Positions 55,685-64,000 of a DNA stretch of 64,000 bases are shown piece after piece. Position numbers and translations under genes: made by a program. Position 1 is the first letter of the stretch. Each line of letters opens with the position of its first letter. The stretch comes from Tridacna crocea (lineage: Eukaryota > Mollusca > Bivalvia > Cardiida > Cardiidae), in the NCBI GenBank assembly GCA_943736015.1, contig OX031072.1:16023501-16087500 (forward strand), written 5' to 3'. The notes under the pieces were generated by a model. It did not search any database. It saw only the letters and a program-made list of their open reading frames with translations, and was not told the origin of the DNA.

Positions 55685-56040
55685 ATGTACACTACTTACT
55701 GCTTCCTCAGATGACGCTTAACAATTTTGATAAGTATAGTTTTTAGACAGCCGAGCGTGGGTGTTTATACAAATCGTCCTAAGCACCTTTAACACCCCTA
55801 AATACTCTTTGCTCCTTCAATATAAATTCCCTATACTATATAATAAGTGATCACTGGAGCGTGTTAACGGATGGATTACAGTTCTGCAAATAAATACCTT
55901 GAAATTGTATCAACTTCCCAACTTTTGGTCCAACAAATAGAATCAGTCCATATTCCTAAAACGTCTCAGGCAACTTACAGGTTGCAAATCACTTAAATAA
56001 CATTACAATCAAAAAATATTTTCCCTCGTGGCAAATTCTC
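55685..56040. other. 5' flank of the ORF1-type gene
   Basis: Possible LINE 5' UTR on the minus strand. No further frame or repeat is recognised. Confidence 0.35.
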
Positions 56041-56480
56041 TGTTCAGGTAGCCATAACCAGAAGTTCGGTTAAAAACGGTTCTGTATGTCAAAGGACCAT
56101 TCTATATCATAATTCAGTGGTTTGTTATGATACAGGGATTTTATGGATTTGACCCATTATCATACAATCATACAATATTTGACCCATTACCACACAATCA
56201 CTTTTGACGACCCTGAGAAAGAAGCCTTTAGAAAACATTGTGGGAAAAGGAGAAAATGCTGGTAACCAGCATTTTCTCCTTTTCCCACAATGTTTTCTAC
56301 CCTTCACAAAACAAATTTCAAATTTTCAGTCACTTTTATTTTGTCGTCTGCAAATGCTTTCGATTTGGACAAGCCTAAAATATTGTCGTTTGGTGATGAG
56401 TTAACATCACGTCATGACTTGCCTGGTATAATGCATCACGAGGATACATTAAGCCTCCTTTAGCCAAAGAACGGCTCATT
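56041..56480. repeat. Family D fragments split by a family A element
   Basis: Family D left-middle part at about 56,060-56,125 (CTGTATGTCAAAGGACCATT), then the right end at 56,405-56,475 (GATACATTAAGCCTCCTTTA, GAACGGCTCATTT). Between them, a family A element fills 56,151-56,404 with TTAA at its right end (56,401-56,404), TTGA at the left, and a short duplication of its own first bases. Confidence 0.65.
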
Positions 56481-56560
56481 TAGCTTATCCCTGTCGTACA
56501 TGAAAAACTTAAATGTCGTCCACTCCAAATCTGATGTAGGAAGCAAGACAGAGAGTTTAG

Positions 56561-57565
56561 TTACTGAAATTCATATACATTATGAAGATGGGAAAACTCA
56601 TTCTCGATCCATTTCGGTCGGAATTCTTCTCCAGTCGGTCCAGCGTCTATAAAATCGTACTCAAGTATTCCTGCAAGAAGCTTTGCTTCCTGGGTACAAC
56701 CTATATCTGGTACTATTTTCGGGTACATAATTGCGTTATGAGACGACGGTACAACATTCGGTGTGAAGAAACGAACACCTTGGGATGGCCAATGAGTTGT
56801 CATCCAGGCATTGTTGTAGGCTTTTCGTTTCCTCTCTAGATCCTCTTCTGTTGCCCAGATGGCAGGTGTCATTGAGACGAACGTGCAAAACCGCTACCTA
56901 CCGGGATTTTTACGTCCTTTAATTGGTCTTGCATTCGCATGTACTGTCCTGGAGTCCCATAAAACAATACCTCCCTTGGGAACCGGAACTCTTTTCTCGG
57001 GACAGTGTTTTCGAAACTGCATCAGCTGGCTTTCCGTTAAAGGGAAATACTCTTGTCTTTCTGCTTTCTCAATGGCGTTAGGATTGTTTTCGAAAAAATC
57101 CTTAAAATGTAAATGTGACCCTTCCAAAGCAACAAACGTCCAATCGTCAATTTCGGATTCCTCTAAACTGATACCTCCCTGGTAACAATGGAGACCGTCA
57201 CGTGACGGCTTTTGATCCAGGTGGAGCCAGGGTTCCGATTTATCGCTATAAAAGGCTTCTGTCCCACCTTCCGGTGGTCGGCCGATTGCTATGGCATCGA
57301 AACTGGACAAAAGCTTGTCAGTTTTCCACAACTGCTCAAAAATTTTCTTTGCTTTTAGTCTTATTCTCCATGTCGCTTCAAAATGACCAGTGCCGTACTG
57401 CTGTATGAGGGAATCTACAGATTCGGGCCAGTTCCCTTCTGGAAACTGATCTAACCATTGCCTGTAAGCAGCCATGGCTGTATCACATTCTTCGGCGTTC
57501 AGGACGCCAGGTACAACCGTGTAACCTTTGACCTCCAAGTCGCTGTAGTTTTGATTGGTTAACAT
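56561..57565 (-). pseudogene. PhyH-like dioxygenase, copy 2, one premature stop
   Basis: 334 codons collinear with copies 1 and 3, at about 60% identity by eye. The 2-oxoglutarate dioxygenase core is present: HLD (PWLHLDQKP) and the distal His in TVHANARP. One in-frame stop replaces the Trp of NPGRWRF (codon 224, near 56,894), after which the same frame continues through RFCTFVSMTPAIWATEEDLE to the end. A single base change (TGG to TAG) explains it, which suggests recent loss or a sequencing error. It has no C-terminal membrane segment; it ends FRPKWIENEFSHLHNVYEFQ. A splice-acceptor-like ACTTTACTTTCAG ends 12 bases before the ATG, implying an upstream non-coding exon. Products would otherwise hydroxylate an unknown substrate. 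The older divergence sets it apart from the copy 1/copy 3 pair. Confidence 0.8.
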
Positions 57566-57614
57566 TTTTTGCTTATCTGAAAGTAAAGTAGCTCTTTCAG
57601 TACCAAAGCGTCTT

Positions 57615-57688
57615 AGGCAGCCAAAGTGACGATCACTACGTAGATCTTTAGATCTACGTGGAGATCGTCAGCTTGGCTTGCGAAGATG
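57615..57688. repeat. Family H short hairpin element
   Basis: GGCAGCCAAAGTGACGATCA, CTACGTAGATCTTTAGATCT and ACGTGGAGATCGTCAGCTTG form a stem of about 33 bp around AGATC TTTA GATCT. A related copy lies at 41,140-41,225. It sits about 50 bp upstream of dioxygenase copy 2. Confidence 0.7.
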
Positions 57689-57699
57689 GTGCCAAAGGT

Positions 57700-57800
57700 G
57701 GACTTCAGGGACATTCGCAGACGGCATAGATCAAGATCACACTGCGTAGACCTGCATTCTGATCATAGGTCTATACCTTTTGCTTTTGTAGTCAAACATG
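57700..57800. repeat. Family C fragment
   Basis: GACGGCATAGATCAAGATCA, CACTGCGTAGACCTGCATTC and TGATCATAGGTCTATACC form a degraded hairpin. Confidence 0.5.
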
Positions 57801-59171
57801 TCGACACAAGTTTATATTTTGCAGTTTAAAGAGTTCATTCAGTACATAGCAAACATTTTAGGTGTCCCCCCGTTAGAAGAAGAAAAATAAGAAGAAGAAG
57901 AAGGAGGAGGAGGAGACTTTACCATAAACTCTCTAATAGATCATTACCTTACAGCCAGACCATTACATTGCAAATATGAACTTCTCATGCTCCTACAGTG
58001 CTTGGCTTTTTACATACGTTGTGAGGAAAGGAGCGGTTGTTCAACGGTTAAACGAAATGTCTCTTCTTCTCCTCATATTTTCAAAAGAAATACATACAGT
58101 TAATTTCAATTACCTCTTGATATTTCGGGCGGCACGAAATTCCGAAGTCTTTCCCAAATCTACCCACATCTTTTTCAAATCTTCCCCCAAAAAATCAGAA
58201 GATTTTGGAAATTCGCGCTGCCCACGGGGGTGGCATAAAATTCCCATATCTCTCTGAATTTAACCAAATTTTCCCCAAATCTCCCTTATGTTGCCAATAT
58301 CATTACAAAACGGACTGAGGTAAATAAACTTCAAACTTCTATCTCATTAAAAGATTGAAAGCGTTTTATTGTCCTATTTCTTAGGGTCTTCTAACTTTTA
58401 GAAGTTTTTACGTCATTTTGGTGAATAGATCTATAAATTGAGATTTTTCAAAAATATCCAATAAAGCTGTGATTCATTGCCTGTAATTTTAGTTTGTGAA
58501 AAAAAATGGTAAAAAGTTTGGTGCCTGTGATCGTATGTAAGACCAAAGACTTTCTGTGTTAGATTTCTATGAACGGCCACCAACCTATGCACTTTTCATT
58601 GGGCCAAACATTCGTCAGTACGTTAGTGTTCCTGTATTTGACGAATTATTTTCACGCTATGATTATTTTCGTCTTTGTAGTAAAACGATGAGTCAATTTA
58701 CGCTCGTTTGTCTCCGAAGGAAATATTTTGCTTATAGCCGACACCCCGTGAGTACCAAACGTACTCGATGTTCGCACAAAGTTTCAACCCTATCAATGAC
58801 AGAAATCATCATTTCAGCAACAATAAATTTGTCGTCTGCAAACTTTCACTTTGGTCCAGTTCAGAATCGTGTCTTTGGTAAAGAATTTACCTGCACAGTC
58901 AGTCATGTGCTAGCCAGTGAAAAAAAAAAACAGCTTACCTGTCCCACAGTCCAACAAATTTAATTAGTGTCACTTTCTACATAAAGCCAATTGACCTAGA
59001 CATTATCAGTGCACATATCATCAAAGTAATCGTATGTATATATCAGCGTGCATTATCATTGTCATTGCCTCACAGTACACTAAGTCTTGTTATCATTAAA
59101 GTTCTTATTCAAAAATATAGTGTATGTTGTAAAAAAAAAGGAATGAAATTCACACATTTAATAAGATAACT
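57801..59171. other. No recognisable gene; purine-rich tract and family A remnant inside
   Basis: 57,880-57,915 is an AAG/GAG triplet-rich run. 58,785-58,895 carries the right half of family A (AATTTGTCGTCTGCAAACTT, TCTTTGGTAAAGAATTTA). The open frame at 58,556-58,963 runs into that remnant and is therefore unlikely to be real. Confidence 0.45.
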
Positions 59172-59241
59172 TGGAGAATCCGGGTATCGATCCCGGTACA
59201 TTACTGCTAGGCGAGCGCTCTACCACTTAAGCTAATTTCCC
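59172..59241 (-). pseudogene. tRNA-like sequence, anticodon AGC-like, broken anticodon arm
   Basis: Counterpart of 46,869-46,940 in the inverted duplication. The A box TAGCTTAAGTGG and B box GGATCGATACC are kept, and the D stem (GCTT/GAGC) is better than in the sister copy. After CTCGCCTAGCAG the 3' anticodon strand is lost and the sequence is two bases shorter. The mix of AGC and AAC suggests descent from an Ala-type tRNA. Confidence 0.5.
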
Positions 59242-59611
59242 TTTCATACAAGTTTCGTATAGTAAATAAGAGATAGAGTTGCAGTTCTGTATAGACACGA
59301 GAAAAAGTTTTTAGGCAAACCTAATACTTATTCTTCTACCTACTCAAATGTCAAATTTGCAATGTTAAAGGTAATATGATGGGATCCTTTTTCAAAACCC
59401 TTGTACTAACAACCTTGTGTTTCAGACAGTTGCGTGAAGTGCCGTCTCAGATCAGCCTGCGCACTCCTCGCAGGCTGATCCGAAACGACGCTTTCCCTTT
59501 TACTGCAATTTTCTGTTTTGCTCAAGTCTACATCATTTAATTTGTAGTCTGCTATTACTTTCAATTGAGAAGAGGTTCAAATTTTGCTATTAAGAAGAGG
59601 GGTAAAGCCTT
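59242..59611 (-). repeat. Arm of the inverted segmental duplication (matches 46,397-46,868)
   Basis: Reverse-complement matches include ACATTTGAGTAGGTAGAAGA with ACATTTGATAGTAAGTAGAA, and CTATCTCTTATTTACTAT in both. The family E right part lies at about 59,425-59,505. A single TTAA at 59,365-59,368 marks where the family A element sits in the other arm. Only about 100 bp separate this from the stop of copy 3, against 1.9 kb at copy 1. Confidence 0.8.
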
Positions 59612-60679
59612 TTATTTCCTGTATTTATAGGCTAGAATAGCGAATCCTACAACCGCTAAACTTGAAATGAGAATCCCTACAAATATACGCCTACTTTCAT
59701 TAGATCCATTATAACTACCATCTCCCCATTTTGGTCTGAGTTCCTCACCAGAAGGGTTCCCATCTTTGAAATCATACGGTATCACACCAGAAAGCATTTG
59801 TGCTTCTTTGGACTTTGCAATGTCTGGTAAGGCCGTTGGGTACGTAACGTCTCTTGGAGCAAAAGACGGGATTCTCGTGCTGAACATGCGGATGCCTTGC
59901 GATGGCCAATGGGTGGTCATTATAGCTTCGTTATACGCTTTTCGCTTGCTTTCAATGTCGTCCTTTGAAGCCCAAATGGCTGGCGTCATGGCAACGAAAA
60001 CGCAGAACCGCCATCTTCCGGGATTGTCACGCTCCTTTTTCGGCCTCGCGTTGGCATGAACAAGCCTTGAATCCCACAGAACAATACCGCCTTTAGGAAC
60101 GGGAACCCTTTTTATCTCACATTTAGCTCGGAGACTTATAACCTCCTCGTCAAGTAGTGCGTAATACTCGTTTGATGCCGCTTTCATACTAGCTCGTGCA
60201 TTTTCTGCATAAAAGGTTTCAAAGTGAAGATGTGACCCTTCCATGACCTCCATTGTCCAATCATCTTCTTCTGTTTCCTCTAAATAGACGGCACCCTGAT
60301 AGCAATGAAGACCTTGCCGGTTTGGATTCTGGTCTAGATGTAGCCAGTGTTGTCCCATTTGGTGAAAACTCTCCTGGCCGTCTTCGGGCGGTCTACCGAT
60401 TGCAATAGCATCAAAACTTGTTAAGAGTTTATCTGTTTTCCATATTTGAGCAAAAACATTCTTCGATTTCAACCTTACGAACCATGTTGGATGCATGTGA
60501 CCGGTATTGTACTTTTGTATCAAAGAGTTCGCGGAGTATGGCCAGTCGCCATCTTTAAATTGAGAAAGCCAGTCCTGGTACTCTGCAATCGCCAGGTCAC
60601 ATTCTTCTTGAGTAAGAACGCCGGGTACCACCGTGTAACCTTTAATTTTAAGATCCTTGTAGTTGTCATCAGTTAACAT
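59612..60679 (-). CDS. PhyH-like 2-oxoglutarate/Fe(II) dioxygenase, copy 3, tail-anchored
   Basis: 355 residues from the ATG at 60,679. Upstream in-frame codons extend to 60,709 but lie in a pyrimidine tract that ends in TTTCTGTTTTGTAG, a likely 3' splice site (AG at 60,693-60,694), so the later ATG is preferred. Fe(II) ligands are expected at His114 and Asp116 (HWLHLDQ) and His208 (LVHANARP); Arg212, Arg222 or Arg224 could bind 2-oxoglutarate. PhyH enzymes hydroxylate with O2 and 2-oxoglutarate; the substrate here is unknown. Residues 332-352 (IFVGILISSLAVVGFAILAY) form one hydrophobic helix followed by KYRK, so the protein is probably a tail-anchored membrane protein with its catalytic domain in the cytosol. 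This is the only copy that keeps the triad, an open frame and the anchor together. Confidence 0.85.
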   Translation of the reverse strand: MLTDDNYKDLKIKGYTVVPGVLTQEECDLAIAEYQDWLSQFKDGDWPYSANSLIQKYNTGHMHPTWFVRLKSKNVFAQIWKTDKLLTSFDAIAIGRPPEDGQESFHQMGQHWLHLDQNPNRQGLHCYQGAVYLEETEEDDWTMEVMEGSHLHFETFYAENARASMKAASNEYYALLDEEVISLRAKCEIKRVPVPKGGIVLWDSRLVHANARPKKERDNPGRWRFCVFVAMTPAIWASKDDIESKRKAYNEAIMTTHWPSQGIRMFSTRIPSFAPRDVTYPTALPDIAKSKEAQMLSGVIPYDFKDGNPSGEELRPKWGDGSYNGSNESRRIFVGILISSLAVVGFAILAYKYRK

Positions 60680-60695
60680 TTTTTCTTGCTTCCTA
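60680..60695 (-). promoter_or_regulatory. Probable 3' splice site of a 5' UTR intron
   Basis: A pyrimidine tract and TGTAG just before the start codon of copy 3. The matching site is also present before copy 2 (AG at 57,577-57,578), but the aligned AG is lost before copy 1. The donor exon was not located. Confidence 0.5.
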
Positions 60696-61393
60696 CAAAA
60701 CAGAAACAAATTTCTATTTTCTTGTCTATAGTTTCATCCATTAAAAAGTATACTAAAAAAGAAAATTCAAAATTTAAGTACAGTAGCAAAAGTGATGCGC
60801 TAATGTAGCTAGAATAAATTTCAATATATACAAGATCTTCACAGGGTTCACTGACGAGCATGCATGTCACAGAGAAGGAGCAAGTGAGAGAGCCAGAGAC
60901 AGAAAGAGCGGGAGAGAGGATAGAGAAGAAGAAGAGAGAGAGATGGGGTCGCGAAAAAAAAAAGCTTAAAAGGAAGAGATCGTGTGGCAAATAGCGTGGC
61001 ATTGTTTAGTTTGAACAGAAAACATCCTCAATGCTTAGCGGTTAAGGTTGTCTTATTAAACATTAATGTTTCGATTCTCTCTGGTTCTGTACTGTATGCA
61101 ACCTTAGACAAAGTGCTATTGAAGACTTCAAGACTGAGAATGATGAAACCTGGGACAGACGCCGTTGAGTAGGTTGTTGCCATGATGTAATGGAAATAAC
61201 GTTAACTCTTGACAAAACGATAAACTTCTGGACTCGACCTAAAGCAAAGCGATTGCAATCGACTGTTTAAACGTAATTCAACTGGTGATGCCTGTCTTTG
61301 GTGGGGTGGAAAACGTTCAAAACCCATGTTTACGTTTATCACAACCAATGTTGAGCGAGGCCAGTAGGTTTTTTGGTAAAGTACAGAAAAACA
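60696..61393. other. No recognisable gene; purine-rich tract at about 60,889-60,963
   Basis: A long GA-rich stretch lies here, with no coding exon seen. It may contain the presumed 5' exon and promoter of dioxygenase copy 3. Confidence 0.4.
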
Positions 61394-61580
61394 GGGTCCG
61401 TATTTACCAACCATTCCTAACAACATTCTTTGTCTTGTTCTTCAAAATTTTCTAACTGTGAAAGTAACAGAACTTCTGATTGGCTAAACCAAATCACAGG
61501 TTCGGTTACTTTCACGCTGACAAAATTCTGAAGAATAAGACTTAGAATGTTCTTGAGAATGGTTGGTGAATACGGACCCA
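61394..61580. mobile_element. Family G inverted-repeat element, complete
   Basis: Left GGGTCCGTATTTACCAACCA and right TGGTTGGTGAATACGGACCC are complementary. Inner arms: AAAGTAACAGAACTTCTGAT with complement ACCAAATCACAGGTTCGGTTA-type sequence in part. It is 187 bp and non-coding. A half copy is at 34,241-34,345. Confidence 0.75.
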
Positions 61581-62076
61581 GGGCTTGGGACCATGAATAT
61601 GTGTACTGATCAACGAGATAACTAGTGTAGACAACGACGTTTAAAACTAGACAGGAAAACGAACGAAGAAACAAAGAGATATCCACATAGCCACAGATAG
61701 CCTTGAAACAGCAGTTAACGGATACATAATCCGAAACTAACGCCACCTTTCCCTTCCCGCCCCCCCCCCCTCCCCCTTAGCTCCCCCAGCTCAAATTCCG
61801 AGACTTTTGTCACTGACATAAACGATTGTAATATTTTACAAACCTGTCTCAAGATTTTAAATCCCGAATGCCTTTTATTTTCCTTATTCCCAAACACTGA
61901 TTTGTTTTACAGGTAGTGTTTGTACATGTATTTATTTATAGTCATGAATCGTGTACAAAGATAAAACCCTTTTGACCAACCAACCTCCAGTGAACTGAAA
62001 CTCTAAATGTATAATCATATTGAGACCAAACTTTATATCCCATAGCCAACATAATATTGAATCCCCCATGTCTTAT
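61581..62076. other. No recognisable gene
   Basis: C-rich and G-rich patches near 61,755-61,795. No exon is seen. Confidence 0.4.
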
Positions 62077-62305
62077 TTAACCCTTTACCCCATAAGGCAT
62101 TTCTATGGCATCTCTACATGACCCTAAATGACAGCAAGGATGAAGCCGTTCTTTATGTGTAAATGACACCTTTTGATAGCATAGAAAACATTGTGACAAA
62201 AGGTGAAATTGCTCGTCACGAGCAATTTCACCTTTAGCCACAATGTTTTCCAAAGGCTCCCACAAGCAATGTGTAGAAACGAGTATCTATGGAGTAAAGG
62301 ATTAA
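62077..62305. mobile_element. Family A element, CTCGTTACGAG-type, complete
   Basis: TTAA lies at 62,077-62,080 and 62,302-62,305. Hairpin AGGTGAAATTGCTCGTCACG with complement. This is the reverse orientation of 18,280-18,510, sharing CCATAAGGCATTTCTATGGC and GAGTATCTATGGAGTAAAGG. Confidence 0.8.
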
Positions 62306-62466
62306 AACCTCTGTTTACTCTATATCTCTCACATGTCACTGGACACATGAAGATAGAAGTTCAAGCTGCACAAAATGTGCATTCTGATATAGGTCTCCCA
62401 TGCAGAAAATGTGACCCGTCACGCGAAAAGGGACAATCTGGGATTTCCGTACATCATTTCTATTAA

Positions 62467-62694
62467 TTAACCCTTTACCAAACAATCCCGACTTTTAACG
62501 ACCCCTAAGAAGGAAGCCTTTTGAAAACATTGCGGGAAAAGGAGAAAATGCTGGTAACCAGCATTTTCTCCTTTTCCCACAATGTTTTCTTCTCTTCTAA
62601 AGTCCAACCTCAATTTGAGTCACATTTATTTAGTCGTCTGCAAATGCTTTCAGTTTGGACAAGTCCAAAATTTTGTCAAATGGTAATGAGTTAA
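62467..62694. mobile_element. Family A TTAA element, complete
   Basis: TTAA lies at 62,467-62,470 and 62,691-62,694. Termini TTAACCCTTTACCAAACAAT and AAATGGTAATGAGTTAA. Hairpin AGGAGAAAATGCTGGTAACC with a near-perfect complement. Length 228 bp. Confidence 0.85.
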
Positions 62695-62804
62695 AACAGA
62701 CCAAAGATGAGTGCAGGTCAATTAAGTTGATGGCACAAACATTATTGTATAACAAGGTACAATGACCTCTTTTCATACAGAAAATATCATAAAGATTAAA
62801 AGTG

Positions 62805-62870
62805 TTAACCCTGGTCAGCCTGCGCAATTCGCTCAGTCTGATCAGAGTTGACACTTTTCGCAGTTCCCAG
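62805..62870. repeat. Family D central hairpin remnant
   Basis: CTGGTCAGCCTGCGCAATTC, GCTCAGTCTGATCAGAGTTG and ACACTTTTCGCAG are the middle of family D. The LINE fragment starts at its right border. Confidence 0.5.
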
Positions 62871-62871
62871 A

Positions 62872-63359
62872 AGGTCCAAGGCATTGCTTGTAGAACTTCA
62901 ATGTATAAGAATTCTTTTATTCCGTCAGTGGTGGACGATTGGAATGCTCTGCCCGATGACATTAGAAATTTAGATTCCCTTGCAGCTTTTAAGACATATC
63001 TTGACAGGGACAAACCTATACCTAATAAGCTTTATTTTATTGGTGAAAGAGAATTTCAAATTATCCACACTAGGCTGCGTAATAAATGTAGTTCTCTAAA
63101 TTCTGACTTGTTCCAAAAAAATTTAGTTGCTTCGCCTTTGTGTCAATGTGGTGGAACTGAAACTAGTCACCATTATCTGTTAGAGTGTGGATATTATACT
63201 GTCGCTAGAAATAAGCTTTTTGCAAATATTGAAAAATTCACAACTGTCAGTTTGGATGTCCTGCTGTACGGTGACGAAAGCCTTACCTTTCAAGAAAATG
63301 TAACAGTATTCTTAGAAGTGCAGTCTTTTATTAAGGATAGCAAAAGGTTCAAGCTATAA
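62872..63359 (+). pseudogene. CR1/L2-type LINE ORF2, 5'-truncated C-terminal fragment
   Basis: About 160 in-frame codons match the C-terminus of the ORF2 at 48,971-52,540: RTSMYKNSFIPSVVDDWNAL, KPIPNKLYFIGEREFQIIHT, RLRNKCSSLN, CQCGGTETSHHYLLECGYY and LLYGDESLTF in the same order, at perhaps 45-50% identity. There is no internal stop until the natural TAA. The endonuclease and polymerase domains are missing, typical of aborted target-primed reverse transcription. It belongs to a related but distinct subfamily. The reading frame upstream of 62,872 is a chance extension through a family D remnant. Confidence 0.8.
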
Positions 63360-63715
63360 AGAAAATCTATTTAACTCTTTTAATAATTCTGTAGTTTCGA
63401 TTTGCTATTATATCGAACGTATAGAGACTATAGAGTCTGTTTCTTAATATTGGTTTAGAAAGCATCCCACATCGCACGATCTTCCTGTCTATAACATCTG
63501 TACTGACACCTTTTCCCCTTTTGGCACCTTTTTTTCTTTTACTTGTTAATTCAATTAATGAATGAATAAAATAGGACTGATACCATCTAGAATCCATGGA
63601 AAGGAACAGTATAAGCTTATGCTTTCGTTCCAATCCATTTTGTAGCATATTCTAAGTATACTTTGTAATTGTCTTATTATATTTTGTATGTAAAATGTTA
63701 CAAATAAAATATGTT
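63360..63715 (+). other. 3' UTR of the truncated LINE, with a possible inverted LINE piece
   Basis: It runs from the stop to an AATAAAATATG end near 63,715. About 63,560-63,650 encodes, on the minus strand, LERKHKLILF, resembling RRRKHKLILFYKMMNG of the full-length ORF2. Confidence 0.45.
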
Positions 63716-63737
63716 TAAACTAAGGTCCCTTTATGCG

Positions 63738-63914
63738 TGACGGTCAGAAATGTCTGTAATCAGCGTTTTCTCCGTTTCTCATTTCTCGAAATGTTGTGTA
63801 CCATTACGGGAACAAAAGGAAAGAGAATCGTATTGAGGCACATTTAACTTTGAATCTGAGTTCTTATTGGCAATAACAACCAGTCCAAAATTTTGTCATC
63901 TGGTAAAGAGTTAA
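63738..63914. repeat. Family A element, decayed
   Basis: AGCGTTTTCTCCGTTTCTCA, CAACCAGTCCAAAATTTTGT and CATCTGGTAAAGAGTTAA (TTAA at 63,911-63,914) are the right half. The left half is unrecognisable. Confidence 0.55.
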
Positions 63915-64000
63915 ATGATTACAATGTTTATCTGACACTTGAGTGAAATGACTGATATAATAAGTTTGCTAAACTTTCTACAACACGACAATATTTTATA

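Noticed and set aside
58556-58963. 135-codon plus-strand frame
   Set aside because: Its second half runs through a family A remnant (58,785-58,895), so the frame is fortuitous.
60680-60709. Upstream ATG of dioxygenase copy 3 (adds MFLFCRKQEK)
   Set aside because: The extra codons lie in a pyrimidine tract and splice acceptor and are not shared with the other two copies.
62802-62871. Start of the 185-codon frame at 62,802
   Set aside because: The first 20-odd codons are in a family D remnant; LINE homology begins near 62,872.
1-64000. LTR retrotransposons, Polintons or other capsid-bearing elements
   Set aside because: I looked for paired LTRs, protease/integrase motifs and capsid or envelope-like frames and saw none.

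Overview
The window reads as an AT-rich, repeat-dense stretch of a bivalve mollusc nuclear genome. This is inferred from the bivalve-type interspersed repeats, CR1- and L1-like LINEs, the large amount of minisatellite DNA, one spliced metabotropic-glutamate-receptor-like exon, and the absence of bacterial gene organisation. The species cannot be fixed from sequence alone.

Host genes are few. (1) A first coding exon of a metabotropic glutamate receptor lies on the minus strand at 11,322-11,733; it ends in a GTGAGT donor, and I see no later exon in the window. (2) Three phytanoyl-CoA-dioxygenase (PhyH)-like paralogues, each with one coding exon, lie at 43,497-44,495 (+), 56,561-57,565 (-, one premature stop) and 59,612-60,679 (-, best preserved, with a C-terminal membrane anchor). 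Copies 1 and 3 form an inverted segmental duplication that includes downstream tRNA-like sequence; copy 2 is an older paralogue between them.

Mobile DNA dominates. A CR1/L2-type LINE has an uninterrupted 1189-residue ORF2 (48,971-52,540, -) with a 2A-like motif. An ORF1-type frame lies 2.3 kb upstream of it (54,803-55,684, -). Truncated LINE tails occur at 29.8-31.1, 35.4-36.1, 42.0-43.2 and 62.9-63.7 kb. A decayed mariner/Tc1 transposase lies at 40.15-40.99 kb (-). At least eight families of small palindromic or inverted-repeat elements are scattered throughout. I label them A to H: A and C are flanked by TTAA (piggyBac-like), D and E have long TIRs, F is a 730-bp full palindrome, G begins GGGTCCG, and H is a short hairpin.

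Minisatellites occupy about 0-37 kb: a 27-bp array (2.28-4.49 kb), a 33-bp array (7.66-9.31), a 70-bp array (13.19-16.35), a 43-bp array present in opposite orientations (19.56-20.69 and 24.36-25.18), a 78-bp array forming the arms of a 3-kb foldback element (28,955-31,917), and a 58-bp array (36.7-37.4). The most unusual structures are the foldback element with arms made of tandem hairpin repeats and a LINE tail in its centre, the 730-bp palindrome family, and the inverted dioxygenase duplication, whose two arms give a filled/empty site comparison for a family A element.

Region by region: 0-11 kb repeats and minisatellites; 11.3-11.7 kb receptor exon; 12-43 kb repeats, arrays, foldback structures, LINE tails and mariner; 43-61 kb dioxygenase cluster with a LINE inside it; 61-64 kb small elements and a LINE tail.
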